Of a DNA stretch of 64,000 nucleotides, positions 45,131-56,242 are shown in pieces. The notes beneath the pieces were generated by a model, which was not told the origin of the DNA, ran no database searches, and saw only the letters and a list, made by a program, of their open reading frames with translations. The stretch covers positions 1,566,678 through 1,630,677 of the forward strand of contig JAACJP010000005.1 in assembly GCA_013368375.1 (NCBI GenBank), in the 5' to 3' direction. This DNA comes from Tricholomella constricta (lineage: Eukaryota > Basidiomycota > Agaricomycetes > Agaricales > Lyophyllaceae). The position numbers and the translations under genes were made by a program. Numbering within the stretch: the stretch's first letter is position 1; each line of letters begins with the position of its first letter.

Positions 45131-45899
45131 GCTACTGCTACTCCGTGTGCTCCGCTGCAAGTCTGCGGAGGTGTGTAACAGCCCCTGCTCCACGGCCCCC
45201 TACTGCACCATATAGGCCTGCTGCGGTGCTGGGTGTGCCCCACAGGCAATAACCTGCGGAGGTCCGCGGACGTGGGTAATGCTCTGCAAGCTCAATGTCA
45301 TGCAGACATACTATATGTAGTGTGCTCCCGCTGCAAGTCCGCGGAGGTGTGCTGCTCTGTGGCCCCCACAGCACCATATAGGCCTGCTGCAGTGCTGGGG
45401 CACACAACCCGTGGAGGTCTGCGGACGTGGGTAATGCCCTGCAAGCTCAATGTTGTGTGGACATACTATATGTAATGTGCTCCGCTGCAAGTCCGCGGAG
45501 GTGTGTAACAGCACCTGCTCTGTGGCCCCCTATTGCATCATATAGGCCTGCTGCAGTGCTGGGTGTGCTCCACAGGCAACGACCCGCGGACATTCGCGGA
45601 CGTGGGTAATGCCCTGCAAGCTCAATGCAATGCAGACATACTATATGTAATGTGCTCCGCTGCAAGTCCGCGGAGGTGTGTAACAGCACCTGCTCCGTGG
45701 CCCCCTATTGCATCATATAGGCCTGCTGCAGTGCTGGGTGTGCCCCACAGGCAACAACCCGCAGAGGTCCGCAGACGTGGGTAATGCCCTGCTGCTCCGC
45801 TGCAAGCCCGCGGAGGTGTGCTGCTCCGTGGCCCCCACAGCACCATCTAGGCCTGCTGCATTGCTGGGTGTGCTCCACAGGCAACGACCCGTGGAGGTC
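45131..45899. repeat. Right subterminal repeat array (inner part)
   Basis: The same roughly 165-bp units as the left array, inverted (GACGTGGGTAATGCCCTGCA, GCAAGTCCGCGGAGGTGTG). Interrupted at 45899 by the Gypsy family H insertion; it continues at 56748. Confidence 0.8.
45895..45899. repeat. 5-bp target duplication of Gypsy family H copy 1
   Basis: AGGTC, repeated at 56743-56747 on the other side of the element. Confidence 0.85.
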
Positions 45900-46120
45900 T
45901 GTAACGGGGTTACAAGATTGGGGACCTTGCTGTGCACGCTAGACGTAAGCTTGACAAGTCTGTCGATTGCTACGTATAGGTGTACAAGGTCTACTATTTA
46001 ATTATGTAATGTAAAGGATTAAATAGGCAACACCGGAAGGTGTTGCCAAACAATAGCATAATCGTGTCGATAAGATACGATTAGATCAGATTAGTCGATA
46101 AGATAGTAAGCGCCCTTACA
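45900..46120 (-). repeat. 3' LTR of family H copy 1
   Basis: 221 bp, TGTAA...TTACA ends; contains a perfect 9-bp-arm hairpin GGCAACACC-GGAA-GGTGTTGCC (46026-46047). Confidence 0.92.
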
Positions 46121-46135
46121 TACCCCCCTTTAAGA
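46121..46135 (-). other. Polypurine tract of family H copy 1
   Basis: On the element strand AAAGGGGGGTA abuts the 3' LTR, the expected plus-strand primer. Confidence 0.75.
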
Positions 46136-46495
46136 TCGCTAGTAGCGATCTTCACCAGGGAGTAATGCAATAAGTAATAATAAATTAAGGCAAGAGGGAG
46201 GGTGTAGGTCCCGGCGACCCACACCCAATATCGCCTGCACAGAAATACGTATTACTGGTACGTATTCATGACCGAATACATAGTGGAGACAATAGTTCCA
46301 CTACACGGCCTCCAAGTGCCGCTCGAGGTGGCCTGGGATTGAGGACATCCGGTGTTGCGTATATTTGAGTACGCGACCTGCGGTTTGCTCCTCGGGAGTA
46401 AGGTGGTCTACACCTGACAATGGCGGTCGTCCCGACGATACCTCCTGCGTGTCGAGGTCGGTTCGTTGACGGGGGGATTAAGTTGTCTCCCCGAC
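46136..46495 (-). other. Region between the extra ORF and 3' LTR
   Basis: About 360 bp with no ORF; presumed 3' untranslated part of the element transcript. It still shows short inverted repeats. Confidence 0.5.
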
Positions 46496-49468
46496 CTATG
46501 ACTCCATCACTGTGTCGGGGTCGGTGGGGTTGGATTCCACCGGACCCTGGCTAGTGGTAATCACTGCCAGTGATAGAGGCCCTGTGAGGGCCGACACGGG
46601 GTCCACTTGGGTTTCGGTAGCTCCTATTGGAGCTGCCACGACTGTGGAGGGTGTCGCGGGGGCAGGTGTGAGTGCCGCCGGGTCCGCCATTTCGACGTTG
46701 GTAGACGTCGATCCCGATGGAGCAGGAATGTGCAGGTCCGGAGGGGGAAACTCCCCTCTCCGAACACGGAGTTCTCGGAAATGTGGGTCTTCACCCACAA
46801 ACATCCATTCCACGCTGGATAAACAATCCAGCCCCTCGTTCTGAAACTCCAAGCGCATTAACGTTTGAATGCGCGTGATGTCGTCGGTAGTGGGATGGTA
46901 CCACCCGTCCCATTCCGGAATGGCGGGTGGTACGCCCAATTGATCGAGTCGACGAACGCGATCGTCGTCAACATTGTGGAACAGGTCCTTATGAGGACCT
47001 GCAGTAGAGTAGTTATGGTCTAAATAGTGTAGACCATAAGTATAGCTGTGGTTTATCCAACTAATTGGAATACCACTGTTAATAAGGTGTTGTAGGACAC
47101 CTTGTTCCGTCAACCGCCCTTCGGGAGCGGTAGGTTGGATCCGAGGGATAATAACCTCGGGTCCGGTAATCGGCGTGAACGGCCGATCAGGGTTGGCCTC
47201 GTTATGGGCCGCCACCGCTTCTGCATAGAAGTATGGCCGTGCGGTAATGGTTGCGAAAATTCGCATAAACCATGCCCGCATACTATGAGTTACTGGCGAC
47301 AATACGTTCGCCAGTAAGTAGCCCCAGGTCCCGCGACGATGAACGCGGAACCGGTAGTCCATTACGATACCTCCATATTGGTTCTTAGAACCAATACGCC
47401 CATGGTGAATCATATGTCGACACCAATGTTCGACATCCAATGCATGAGCTGGGCCGGGTTGGGGGAGACCAGCTCCTCGTGTCGGCTTGTCATGCCGATA
47501 TTCGAATGCTTTACCCGGCCTTCTAATGACCGGGGCATTCCAGATGGGTGACCGTTCACTGAACGGTCGTGAGACGCTGCGGAATTCGTCCATGGCTGCA
47601 CGAGCCATGGCTCGGTCGCGCAAGTGAGGCGCGACCGATAGGGTGATCCGACGGAATTCTCTGAAGAGCATAAAGGCCTCGGCCCGCTCTTCATCCCTCA
47701 CCCCATGGCGTCGGTTATTGATCAGCTCATAGAGCTGATCAACTTCACGGGGGTTCATTGGGAACCCTCGTGGTGCGACGGCATACAGCCGTCCATCTGA
47801 GGGACGGGAGTTTTGTCCCGTCCCTAGCTCGCTCTCTGAGACGCGAGCTGCTGTGCCTAGCGCAAAGGCACGATTCTGGGCGGACGACACATATACCGTC
47901 CGCGACACCATATCCCAGAAGCGGTTGTCCCGCTCGTGGCGGCCGTTGATAAAGACCACCCCAAGCTCTTCAGGGATCCGTCCCGGCGCCTCCTTCTCAG
48001 CTTTGCGAGCCATATTCTCGCGATGCTGCTTTTGCCCGGCAGCCTTCTTCTTGCTGACGGGTTTCTCGTCGTCGGAGGACTCGCCGTAGTCCGACTCGTC
48101 CATAAATTCGGCGTACGGGTCAGACGCCTTTTGTTTGCCTTTGCCCTTTGGCGGAGGCGATGGGGGCTGCACCATCGTAGTGGGTGGTGCAGGCGATGGT
48201 GCCGGCAAGGTATACTTGCCAACAGGTTCCTTCTTTTGGGAACCTCTCTCTGGGTTCCGTACCCGGCTTTCTCCCGGGGTCGGTAGTGGGAGTAATGCTC
48301 CCGCTGTCTGTTGCTGTTGCGGTGCCTGCACCGCGGATGTCGACGATGTCGACGCCCTTCGTTCGACTTCTCGAGCCGGTAAGGGACGCACTTCGCGCGT
48401 CCCTCGGTCCTCGCGACGCTCCTCTCGTTGAGGACCATAATCAAGTGGGCGCTCATCACGCCACACTTCTTGGTCGGGATGGCGGTCGAACCGCCGATAC
48501 TCTTGTTCCGGGCGTCGTTCCTGACGCCTGGGTTCATATAAGGTGCGTTCTTCTCGCCGCACCTCGGTCTGCTGTCTTTTCATGGGTCGGGACGATGGTC
48601 CCTCCCCGCGATCTGGCGACGCCACTGCCGGTCGCTTTTTTGCCAGGCTGAGTTGCTCAGCCATGGCCGACTCTCTCGCCTTCACGCGTCTCAAGTCCGC
48701 GCGAACTCCATCGTACGCATCAAGCAGCTGGGTTACAACCAGCTGCGCCATCCCGTCGTCCAAGAAATCACAAAACTCGCGGTGAATACCCGCGTCTTCC
48801 AATCGGTCCAAGATAGACGAAAGGAGACCATCATCTGCGAATGGTCTCCTCGAACTTGACGCAGACGACGCTGCGCGATCGTCTGCCGGCCTCCGCGAAC
48901 TCGACGCAAACGAACCTCTTTGTTCGTCTGCATATGGCGCGGCATATTGCCGCGCCGGTTCGCTGCGCGCCACTTGCGCCGGTGGAGTAGGTGTTTTTTG
49001 ACGACTTTGGTCGTCCACCTCCATTTTCTCTGACTCGTTGTACCGCGTATTTTGCGGTACGATTGGGGCGGGCATTTGGGGGTACCACGTCGGTGGTGGG
49101 TACCCCATGAAGCTCTGCATTGATGGCATATGTTGATATGCCATCGACGGTGGGTAGAACCCACCCGTCTGTGGTTGTTGCCCCTGCTGGGGCGGTTGGC
49201 TCATGTGGCCAACCATAGGGTATAGTTGTTGCCCCTGATGGGGCGGTTGCCCCTGGTGGGGCAGTTGGCTCATGTGGCCAACCGATGGGTATTGAAATGT
49301 TTGGGGCTGCACGCCCATATAGGTTGGGGGCGGGGGCGCGCTTTCCGCGCGTCCCTGCACCTCCTCCCCTTTTGGACTCGATCCCGAGGCCATATTTTGA
49401 TAGTCGGTGCGGCTGTCGCCGCCCCGAGTCGCGTCGTTGCTTGAGTTTGCTCCTGCGGTTGGGTACAT
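46496..49468 (-). CDS. Extra 990-aa ORF in the env position, unknown function
   Basis: Same strand as pol, 125 nt after its stop, where retroviruses carry env. Residues about 30-160 are Gln/Pro/Met-rich with repeats of GHMSQ and PPHQGQQ. Next come paired Ser/Arg words (FASSSRRPADD), a short helical region (LLSSILDRLEDAGIHREF), an Arg/Glu-rich stretch (about 285-370), a basic PPPKGKGKQK patch, and acidic DESDYGESSDDE. The last half (about 490-940) looks globular (ELGVVFINGRHERDNRFW, LDVEHWCRHMIHHGR, RGTWGYLLANVLSPVTHSM, SVEWMFVGEDPHF). No signal peptide or membrane helix, so not a classical envelope. The frame is fully open. I do not recognise the family. Confidence 0.75.
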   Translation of the reverse strand: MYPTAGANSSNDATRGGDSRTDYQNMASGSSPKGEEVQGRAESAPPPPTYMGVQPQTFQYPSVGHMSQLPHQGQPPHQGQQLYPMVGHMSQPPQQGQQPQTGGFYPPSMAYQHMPSMQSFMGYPPPTWYPQMPAPIVPQNTRYNESEKMEVDDQSRQKTPTPPAQVARSEPARQYAAPYADEQRGSFASSSRRPADDRAASSASSSRRPFADDGLLSSILDRLEDAGIHREFCDFLDDGMAQLVVTQLLDAYDGVRADLRRVKARESAMAEQLSLAKKRPAVASPDRGEGPSSRPMKRQQTEVRREERTLYEPRRQERRPEQEYRRFDRHPDQEVWRDERPLDYGPQREERREDRGTREVRPLPAREVERRASTSSTSAVQAPQQQQTAGALLPLPTPGESRVRNPERGSQKKEPVGKYTLPAPSPAPPTTMVQPPSPPPKGKGKQKASDPYAEFMDESDYGESSDDEKPVSKKKAAGQKQHRENMARKAEKEAPGRIPEELGVVFINGRHERDNRFWDMVSRTVYVSSAQNRAFALGTAARVSESELGTGQNSRPSDGRLYAVAPRGFPMNPREVDQLYELINNRRHGVRDEERAEAFMLFREFRRITLSVAPHLRDRAMARAAMDEFRSVSRPFSERSPIWNAPVIRRPGKAFEYRHDKPTRGAGLPQPGPAHALDVEHWCRHMIHHGRIGSKNQYGGIVMDYRFRVHRRGTWGYLLANVLSPVTHSMRAWFMRIFATITARPYFYAEAVAAHNEANPDRPFTPITGPEVIIPRIQPTAPEGRLTEQGVLQHLINSGIPISWINHSYTYGLHYLDHNYSTAGPHKDLFHNVDDDRVRRLDQLGVPPAIPEWDGWYHPTTDDITRIQTLMRLEFQNEGLDCLSSVEWMFVGEDPHFRELRVRRGEFPPPDLHIPAPSGSTSTNVEMADPAALTPAPATPSTVVAAPIGATETQVDPVSALTGPLSLAVITTSQGPVESNPTDPDTVMES

Positions 49469-49592
49469 GTTGTGGTTGTTGGTTGAAAATTTGGTTCACG
49501 TCCTAGCGCCAAAACATATTTAACCTTCTGTCATAACTTTTGATGGTTATGTAATTTTTCTGATCGCCGTGATCACATGACCGCGCCACATT

Positions 49593-52500
49593 CTAGGTTC
49601 GTCGCGGCAACCTCGATGCGCTGCCCACCCCTTGCAATTCCAAGTAGCGGTCCAATGCCGCTAACTTGTTACAATTGTTGTGCGATTCCCAGGTGGTGTC
49701 ACCTAGACTCCACCTAACTTGGTATTCCACTTTATTATTTTGGGTCCATCTATGGCCCAAAATCTCTTCGACAAACCATTCGTGATCGTCCGGCGCCCCA
49801 AAATCATAGGGCTCCGGGTGAGTTCTATTCGGGAACATTGCATCGTTTGTTGCGTAGTATGGGCGCAACAGCGATATGTGAAATGTTGGATGTATTCGAC
49901 GCTCCATAAGCGCCGTAGGTAATTCCAGCGTATAGTTCGACGTGTCTGGCATGGCCTTCAATACTTTGTAGGGCCCGACGAATTTCGGACATAATTTCCG
50001 GGCGCGTCCCTTGGGGAGGTTCAAGTTCTTGGTAGATAAATATACCAAGTCACCCCCCTTTATTTCCGGACCAGTGGATCGACGCCTGTTTGCCTCGCGC
50101 GTTTGAAATACGCGCGTTTCGATTATAGCGTCATGCGCCTCCGCTATGTTCTGCAATGCGCGTTCAGCGTATTCCCGAATTCCCTTTGGTATTACGCTGT
50201 CTGAGCGTATCTCTTTCAACATGGATGGCATGTATCCACCATTCAACTCAAATGGAGCGAACTTGGTGGTAGCCGATACGCTCGCATTTATCGCAAACTC
50301 GGCCATGGGTATACGATCTACCCAATCCTTTTGGTCATGCCGTACAACGGCGCGAAATATCTGGCCAATACTACGATTGGCGCGCTCCGTCTGTCCATCC
50401 GTCTGAGGGTGGAAAGATGTCGACATTAGAAGCTTAGCTCCTAATAATTTATGTAGTTCGCGCCACCAGCGCGAGGTAAACTTAGAGTCTCGGTCGCTTA
50501 CGATCGAGCTTGGAAGGCCATGTAACCTGACGATTTCCCGTAGGTATACCCATGATAATTGGGCTGCCGTCATCGTCGTATGTATGGGTATCATATGCAC
50601 CATACTCGTCATACGACAAATTACTACCCATAGGTAGTTATATCCCTTTGATTCTGGAAATGGACCGATAAAGTCCATTCCGATAGAATCCCAAGGCTTA
50701 GTGGGTACTGGCAGGGAATGTAGTTTCCCTAACGGTTTCTGATTTGACGTCTTGATCTGTTGGCAATACTCGCACGTTTTACAAAACGTACGAACAGTCG
50801 TGGCTAGTGATGGCCACCAATACCATCGTCGAATATATTCAGTAGTCCGTTCGGCACCGAAATGGCCCATAGTTTTATGGGCTTGCTCAACAATTGACGT
50901 GATGATCTCGGGTTCTCGCGGTATGCATAGAACGCTATCATTTATAGCGTTCGTGGTCCAAATCAGATTGTCTTTCGTAGTGAACGTACGAAAGTCCGTT
51001 GGGTTAGTGAGAATCACTGAAAAAAGTTTGTCCTTTGGGTATCCCAGGATAACGTCGTTACGAATCTTTTCGTCCGTTTTGTCTGGGGGAGGGGCAACTG
51101 TGTCCCTTCCGAGGACCATATCTCCAACCGTACGTTCCTGTTCGGTTGGCCTCTGGCTTTTTTGAAGGTGTGACGATGGTCCGGATGCGATACTTGGTGC
51201 CGCAGCCTCCATTATCTGGGCTTCTACATCTCGATCCTCCTGGCGTTCTTGAAGACGCTTGCTTCGACGTATTTCTACGTCCTTCATCGCTCGAATTTCA
51301 ACTACTTTTTCCACGATTTCATGGTATCGTGGTACGGGTAAATCTTCACCAGTAGGATCGATTCTAGCATCGGCAGCTACGAAGTCGTGGACGTCGTAAC
51401 GATCGTGATGGTTATCGCTCTCGAAATATCGCGATAGGCAGTCGGCGACTTTATTCAGTTCGCCTTTCACATAGGTAATGTCGAAGTTAAATCGCGACAT
51501 GTATTCCATCCATCGACGCTGCCTAGGTGATAAATTCACCTGGGTCTTAAAGAATTCGAGGGCTTTGTGGTCGGTAATGATGTGGATTTTATAGCCCACA
51601 AGTTTATCCTCCCACTTAAGTAATGCTTCGAGGATAGCTAAGGTTTCGAGTTCATGCACGGCGTAATTCTGCTGTGCATTCGTGAATTTTTTGGACATGA
51701 ATCCAGCCGGCTGAGCTTGGATCCACGTAGGTCCTTGACCATACATCGCGCCGACGCCTGACTTGGAGGCGTCACATATAATCCAAATTGGTTCGTCTGT
51801 CTTCGGTTGAATAGGCCGAATAATTGGCGTCGTGCAACATATATGCTTTATCATTTCAAAGCATCGTTGATGAATTGGTCTCCAATAGAATGGCGACCCA
51901 TTCTCGGTCATCGCCATTAGTGGCCCAGTGTACGCGGATATATCTGGGAGGAATTGACCCAGATAATTAACCAGTCCAACGAATCGCTGTATATCGTTGT
52001 AATTCCGTGGAACCCTCCAATCGCGAATCCGTGCCAATTTATCGGCGTCAGGGTGAATTCCTTGGTCGTCGATTATATGACCAAGGCAATCGACGCGATC
52101 CGAATATAGTTCGCATTTCTTCCACTTCAAATAAAGGGACTGTTCGCGTAATCGTTCGAACACTACTCGAAGATGATCTTCATGTTCTTCGATGGAGTTC
52201 GAAAATATGAATATGTCGTCCAAGTACACATGCATAAATTTCCCAATGACGTCCCGAAAAATTGACGTCATTAATCGTTGAAATGTTGCGGGGGCGTTAC
52301 AGTCCCCGATCTGCATTATGTTGCTAACGTACGTTCCCGCTATCGTTGCAAAGGCGGTCTTGTGTACGTCCTTCTCGAGGATGCGTACTTGTTCGTACGC
52401 ATCCGTTAAGTCAATTTTGGACCGTATTTTTCCCCTAGCGACATCTTCGCGAATAACTTCCTGGTCTGGCAAGGGCGTAACGTCCTTGATCGTGTTATCG

Positions 52501-53492
52501 TTACGCTGGCGTGCGTCCAAGGGTGTTCTCAGGGAGCCGTCTTTTTTCGGGATACATAGCAGCGGCGCTGCTTGCTTCACCGAACGAGGCTCCCACCATT
52601 TAGAATCCGTATACCGATTGACCTTCGCGTAGAATTCCTCGCGAAGGGACATTGGGCACCTCGGCGCGTGGTACTGGTACTGTTTCTCATCGTCGACGAG
52701 AGTAATCTCGTGATTGACTTCCCGCCAGGGTGGTAGCTGTTGTTTCGTACCACCCACCATATCTTCGAATTCGTCATGCCATTGCTGTCGAAGTCGTGGA
52801 TAATCTTCCGCGGTAAGGCCTCCATTGGGTGCCTTACCTTTTCCGTTCACCGTTCTTGCAGCGCGAATGTGCGCTGTGTCTTTATTGCTGGGTTTAACAT
52901 CAAACCTAGCTCGTAGTTTTACGAGAGCAAAGTCACTCTCATCCTTCACTGGTAACCGATACAACGGCCGTTTAGCCCGTTGTATATTCACCGGAAAATT
53001 CATTTCCGTTGGCTCCGATACTTCCTCAGGCCGTGGATTTCGGTACGCTTGTCCTCGCGGGCCTACATTTCTTCCTTCGTGAGCCCGCATTGACGCTATT
53101 ACTGCGTTCCATTCTTGCGGCATCCGTGGGTCGAACATCCACTCATATTGTGGATGTGGGTTTGGTCTATCCCAAAATGATCGATTACTCGCATTCGTAT
53201 ACGGCTCTGATTCCGTATCCTTATCGGCCCCACTCGTCTTACGCGCTTCATTATCGCGCTGGCGTTCTTCGCATGGCTCGTGAGTCCGTGCTCGTTCGTT
53301 CGAAGGCTCGTGTTGTGCCTTCTGCTGTTGTCGTTGGGGTTTTCTCTTCTTCGGAGGTGGCTTATCCCCCTCCTTAAGAGTTTCTTGAAACTCTTCATCG
53401 GATAATAGAAGTGCTGGGTGATCCTTTGGTAGGCTGTTTATCGGCCTACCCTCGTTATCAGGATCATCATCATCTTCTACTGTGACTTTTAG
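49593..53492 (-). CDS. Family H pol: RT, RNase H, integrase, chromodomain
   Basis: In frame with gag-protease after a single UGA at 53495-53493; the first ATG in this frame is at 53138 (1,181 aa), but synthesis by readthrough would begin at 53492. RT: PLLCIPKKDGSLRTPLDARQ, IDLTDAYEQVRILEKD, the YLDDIFIF catalytic box and CLGHIIDDQGIH. RNase H: WIICDASKSGVGAMYGQ, YAVHELETLAILEAL, TDHKALEFF. Integrase: HKTMGHFGAERT with CKTCEYCQQI zinc finger, then GMDFIGPFPESKGYNYLW, LPSSIVSDRDSKFTS and TSFHPQTDGQTERANR (DDE). The C-terminus has a chromodomain (HEWFVEEILGHRW, EYQVRWSLGDTTWESHNN) that likely targets chromatin marks. All catalytic residues seem present. Confidence 0.93.
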   Translation of the reverse strand, partial: LKVTVEDDDDPDNEGRPINSLPKDHPALLLSDEEFQETLKEGDKPPPKKRKPQRQQQKAQHEPSNERARTHEPCEERQRDNEARKTSGADKDTESEPYTNASNRSFWDRPNPHPQYEWMFDPRMPQEWNAVIASMRAHEGRNVGPRGQAYRNPRPEEVSEPTEMNFPVNIQRAKRPLYRLPVKDESDFALVKLRARFDVKPSNKDTAHIRAARTVNGKGKAPNGGLTAEDYPRLRQQWHDEFEDMVGGTKQQLPPWREVNHEITLVDDEKQYQYHAPRCPMSLREEFYAKVNRYTDSKWWEPRSVKQAAPLLCIPKKDGSLRTPLDARQRNDNTIKDVTPLPDQEVIREDVARGKIRSKIDLTDAYEQVRILEKDVHKTAFATIAGTYVSNIMQIGDCNAPATFQRLMTSIFRDVIGKFMHVYLDDIFIFSNSIEEHEDHLRVVFERLREQSLYLKWKKCELYSDRVDCLGHIIDDQGIHPDADKLARIRDWRVPRNYNDIQRFVGLVNYLGQFLPDISAYTGPLMAMTENGSPFYWRPIHQRCFEMIKHICCTTPIIRPIQPKTDEPIWIICDASKSGVGAMYGQGPTWIQAQPAGFMSKKFTNAQQNYAVHELETLAILEALLKWEDKLVGYKIHIITDHKALEFFKTQVNLSPRQRRWMEYMSRFNFDITYVKGELNKVADCLSRYFESDNHHDRYDVHDFVAADARIDPTGEDLPVPRYHEIVEKVVEIRAMKDVEIRRSKRLQERQEDRDVEAQIMEAAAPSIASGPSSHLQKSQRPTEQERTVGDMVLGRDTVAPPPDKTDEKIRNDVILGYPKDKLFSVILTNPTDFRTFTTKDNLIWTTNAINDSVLCIPREPEIITSIVEQAHKTMGHFGAERTTEYIRRWYWWPSLATTVRTFCKTCEYCQQIKTSNQKPLGKLHSLPVPTKPWDSIGMDFIGPFPESKGYNYLWVVICRMTSMVHMIPIHTTMTAAQLSWVYLREIVRLHGLPSSIVSDRDSKFTSRWWRELHKLLGAKLLMSTSFHPQTDGQTERANRSIGQIFRAVVRHDQKDWVDRIPMAEFAINASVSATTKFAPFELNGGYMPSMLKEIRSDSVIPKGIREYAERALQNIAEAHDAIIETRVFQTREANRRRSTGPEIKGGDLVYLSTKNLNLPKGRARKLCPKFVGPYKVLKAMPDTSNYTLELPTALMERRIHPTFHISLLRPYYATNDAMFPNRTHPEPYDFGAPDDHEWFVEEILGHRWTQNNKVEYQVRWSLGDTTWESHNNCNKLAALDRYLELQGVGSASRLPRRT

Positions 53493-53495
53493 TCA
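53490..53495 (-). promoter_or_regulatory. UGA CUA readthrough stop between gag-protease and pol (copy 1)
   Basis: The gag frame ends GAA-UGA and the next codon is CUA; pol continues in the same frame. UGA-CUA is a well-known efficient readthrough context. The same hexamer is at 63271-63276 in copy 2. Confidence 0.7.
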
Positions 53496-56242
53496 TTCTC
53501 TTCGTTTCTCCAATGACCGATGGCGTCTAACTCGGCCATCGGTATCATCCATTTTTACTTTAGTCGCTGGTGTAGCGACTCCATTGACGACAACTTCGTC
53601 ACGGTTAAAGTCCAGCACGACGTTGTTTGCGCGCATAAACGGCGTGCCTATAATCACGTCGTATCGATCAAAGTTAGCAAGGTCCATGTAAACCTTGCCT
53701 TTAAACCCTGGAAGAACGGCTTCCACCGTCGTGCCAAAATTTACTGTGGCCCGACTTCCTTTAGTTCCGAGCTGGAGGATTAATGGATCCTCCAACGGAA
53801 ACACTCGAATATCGGCCACTTGAGCGAATGACGGCGTAAGTCCGGTAGTCGTACTCCCGGAATCCCAGAGGGTCCAAGCCTCATGTCCACCTACATTCAT
53901 GTAGGTGACCAGGCACTCCTTGTCCTTTATCGGTACTACGGGACGAGCAATCTTGTCCCTACCCGTCCGCACTTTCACTTTACGACTTGGTGGTTTATCA
54001 TTGCGTTCTTCTGACGCAATGACTTCTGTCATTGCAAACATACGCTCGGTCTCATCGTCCCGAGCATAGTATTCATTTTCGTAGACCTCCATATCTACGA
54101 ACTCATCGCCTTCGTCTTCATTGTCCGCCTCGGTCTCAGGGCGTCCATTGTCTCGCCCGTCCGGGTCCTCGGGAGAAGTATCTTCGTCGTCCGCCTCACT
54201 TGCTGCGTCAGGTGCCGCTGTACGTGCGGCCCTTAGGAACGCTCGCTGTTTCTTGGGCTGTTTGCAATCTTTTGCAAAATGCCCTAGTTTCCCACAATTA
54301 AAGCACACTTCCCCCGGGGGGTGGTTGTGATGACCGTGGTTTTTGGTTTGATCGTAATGCGGACGATCTCCCGTCTTCATCGCTGGTTTCTCGACGTGGA
54401 GCTTTTGCTCTCCACGTCCCGGTTGATCCTGATACGCTAGCTTGGCGTATGGTTTTTCATTAAGTGCGCCAAACACACGTCGAGTCCTGTTGAAATTGTT
54501 TTGTGGGGTGTTCACTCGCCCCCCATCTGGTTTCCGCGGTTGACTCGGTTGATTTCGCTGAGCGGTTATGTTCCGCTCAAAGTAATCAGCCGTCTTCTGG
54601 GTGGCTTGGTGTGCTAAGCCCACCGCTAGGAACTCTTGGACCGTGTTGATTTCGGGTGATAGCCCGTCATCGAATAATGCCTTCCGCATCTCACGCGGAA
54701 GTGTCTTGAGGAATTTCTCCAGGAACGTCCAATCGTCCGTTCTTGCTGCCATATTCATGGCATGGTCCACAAGGTCATCATATAAACCTTGTATTCCTTT
54801 GCTCGCCGAGTAAGTAACGGCATTAAAGTCGTTACGAGCATCTTGCATGGTTGAGGGTAGCACGAACCGGTCATACAATCCAAGTACGACGTCTTCAAAC
54901 GTCCAGAACTGCTTCTCGCGGTTTACATGTATAACGTGGCGATTGTACCACTTTCGAGCTTCGCCATCGAGAAACTCGGATGTTATCAGAACGCGCTCTT
55001 GGTCGCGTTCTTCTCCTCCAAACTGGCTTACTGCCAGCATCACGACGAGGCTCGACAGCCATTCTTCAAGGTCGCCGAACTTTGCACTTCCACTATAAGT
55101 GCCTACGGACTTTGAGTCCGCACGCCGAGATTTCATCCCGTCCGGAAGCGACAGTCGTACCGACAAACGCTCGTGCATTAATTGATGCAATCGCTCATGC
55201 ATCTTAGTTTTATGCTGCTCTCCGGCAGCATGTATTCCGTCCGCAATTGATTGACTCCGGCGGATCGGAGCAGGCATTGAATAGCCTCGAGTCTGAGCTC
55301 GAGGCTGCGCATATTCCGCGGGTTCACTTATTCGAACCCGCATGTCTCGACGACCGTTAGCTATCGCCGTCGAATTATTCTTTTCGACGGCTTCCAATCC
55401 AGTTACTAACCCACCATCCGAACCTTGAGTTTGCGAGGCCCATTGCCTCGCCATCTCATCCACAGGCATATGTCCTTCAAAGACGACTCCTTGGTCGTCA
55501 TAATTCGTGAACTTGCTCCGTGATAGATCAGCATTTCTCAGACGCTGGTAAGCGATCCGGTTGTTCCACTCTTTCGCTAATGGAACACGGCCATCCTTAG
55601 CCTCCGGAGGTACTTGAATAGCTGGCACGCTTTCAGTGCCAGCTAGTTGCGAATTCGTGTCCTTACGCTCAGTGGGTGGGTCTAATGTAGACTCACTAAC
55701 AGGGGCCCATCGGGAACCTTGTGGTTGCGCAAGGTGCTCTTCGCGAGTCATTCTTTCGCGTTTCGCTGCCGCGGCCCGACGACGATAATCGTCGTCAGAT
55801 TCCCTAACTGGCGCGCTTGGTGCAGCGCAGATACTGCCATAGCAGCCTCATCAAGAGGCTGGTTCGATCCCGAGGCCACTGCTTGCGGGGTGAAAAGGTC
55901 ATCCCAACGACCTTTTCCTTTGTTGAGCGGAGCTTTCTTAGGTATAGGAGTCCCAGCGATCGAGCTGACTGCTGAATTCGAAGTTCCCTTAGGGTACTTC
56001 TTCCTGTATTCCGTAACTACTACGGACAGCGCTTCCAAGTATCGGTCGGCATACTCCTGTACGACCATTTCTGCAACGGACTGTGCTCCGGTTGATCGTA
56101 GAACGAGCCTATCCGCTCGTTCCTCTAGTCGTCTTCGTCGATGTTCGCTAACAACATCAGTGGTATCCCAGAATTGCTTCACTTTTAGCGCCAGCAATTC
56201 CCTATCGCTGGCTTCTTCTTCATTGGCCTCGGGGTCGGACAA
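53493..56242 (-). pseudogene. Family H gag-protease, copy 1 (damaged)
   Basis: Homologous to the intact 1,028-aa frame of copy 2. Here about 160 bp near 56245 is deleted relative to copy 2, and a single base is missing near 55795 (TTAGGGAATC against TTAGGAGAATC), so the product is split into an N-terminal frame (56242-55748) and a C-terminal frame (55751-53493). The latter retains the gag core (WKFEDVV-type block, LEKFLKTLPREMRKALF), one zinc knuckle CFNCGKLGHFAKDC, a Glu/Asp-rich linker and the protease DSGSTTTGLTPSF with LVTYMNVGGHEAWTL ahead of it. Confidence 0.88.

Noticed and set aside
42033..45899. CRISPR array
   Set aside because: Repeat units are about 165 bp, lack spacer structure, and occur in a fungal transposon end.
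46026..46047. Transcription terminator
   Set aside because: The LTR hairpin is one of dozens of similar stems across the element and has no U tract; bacterial-type terminators are not expected here.
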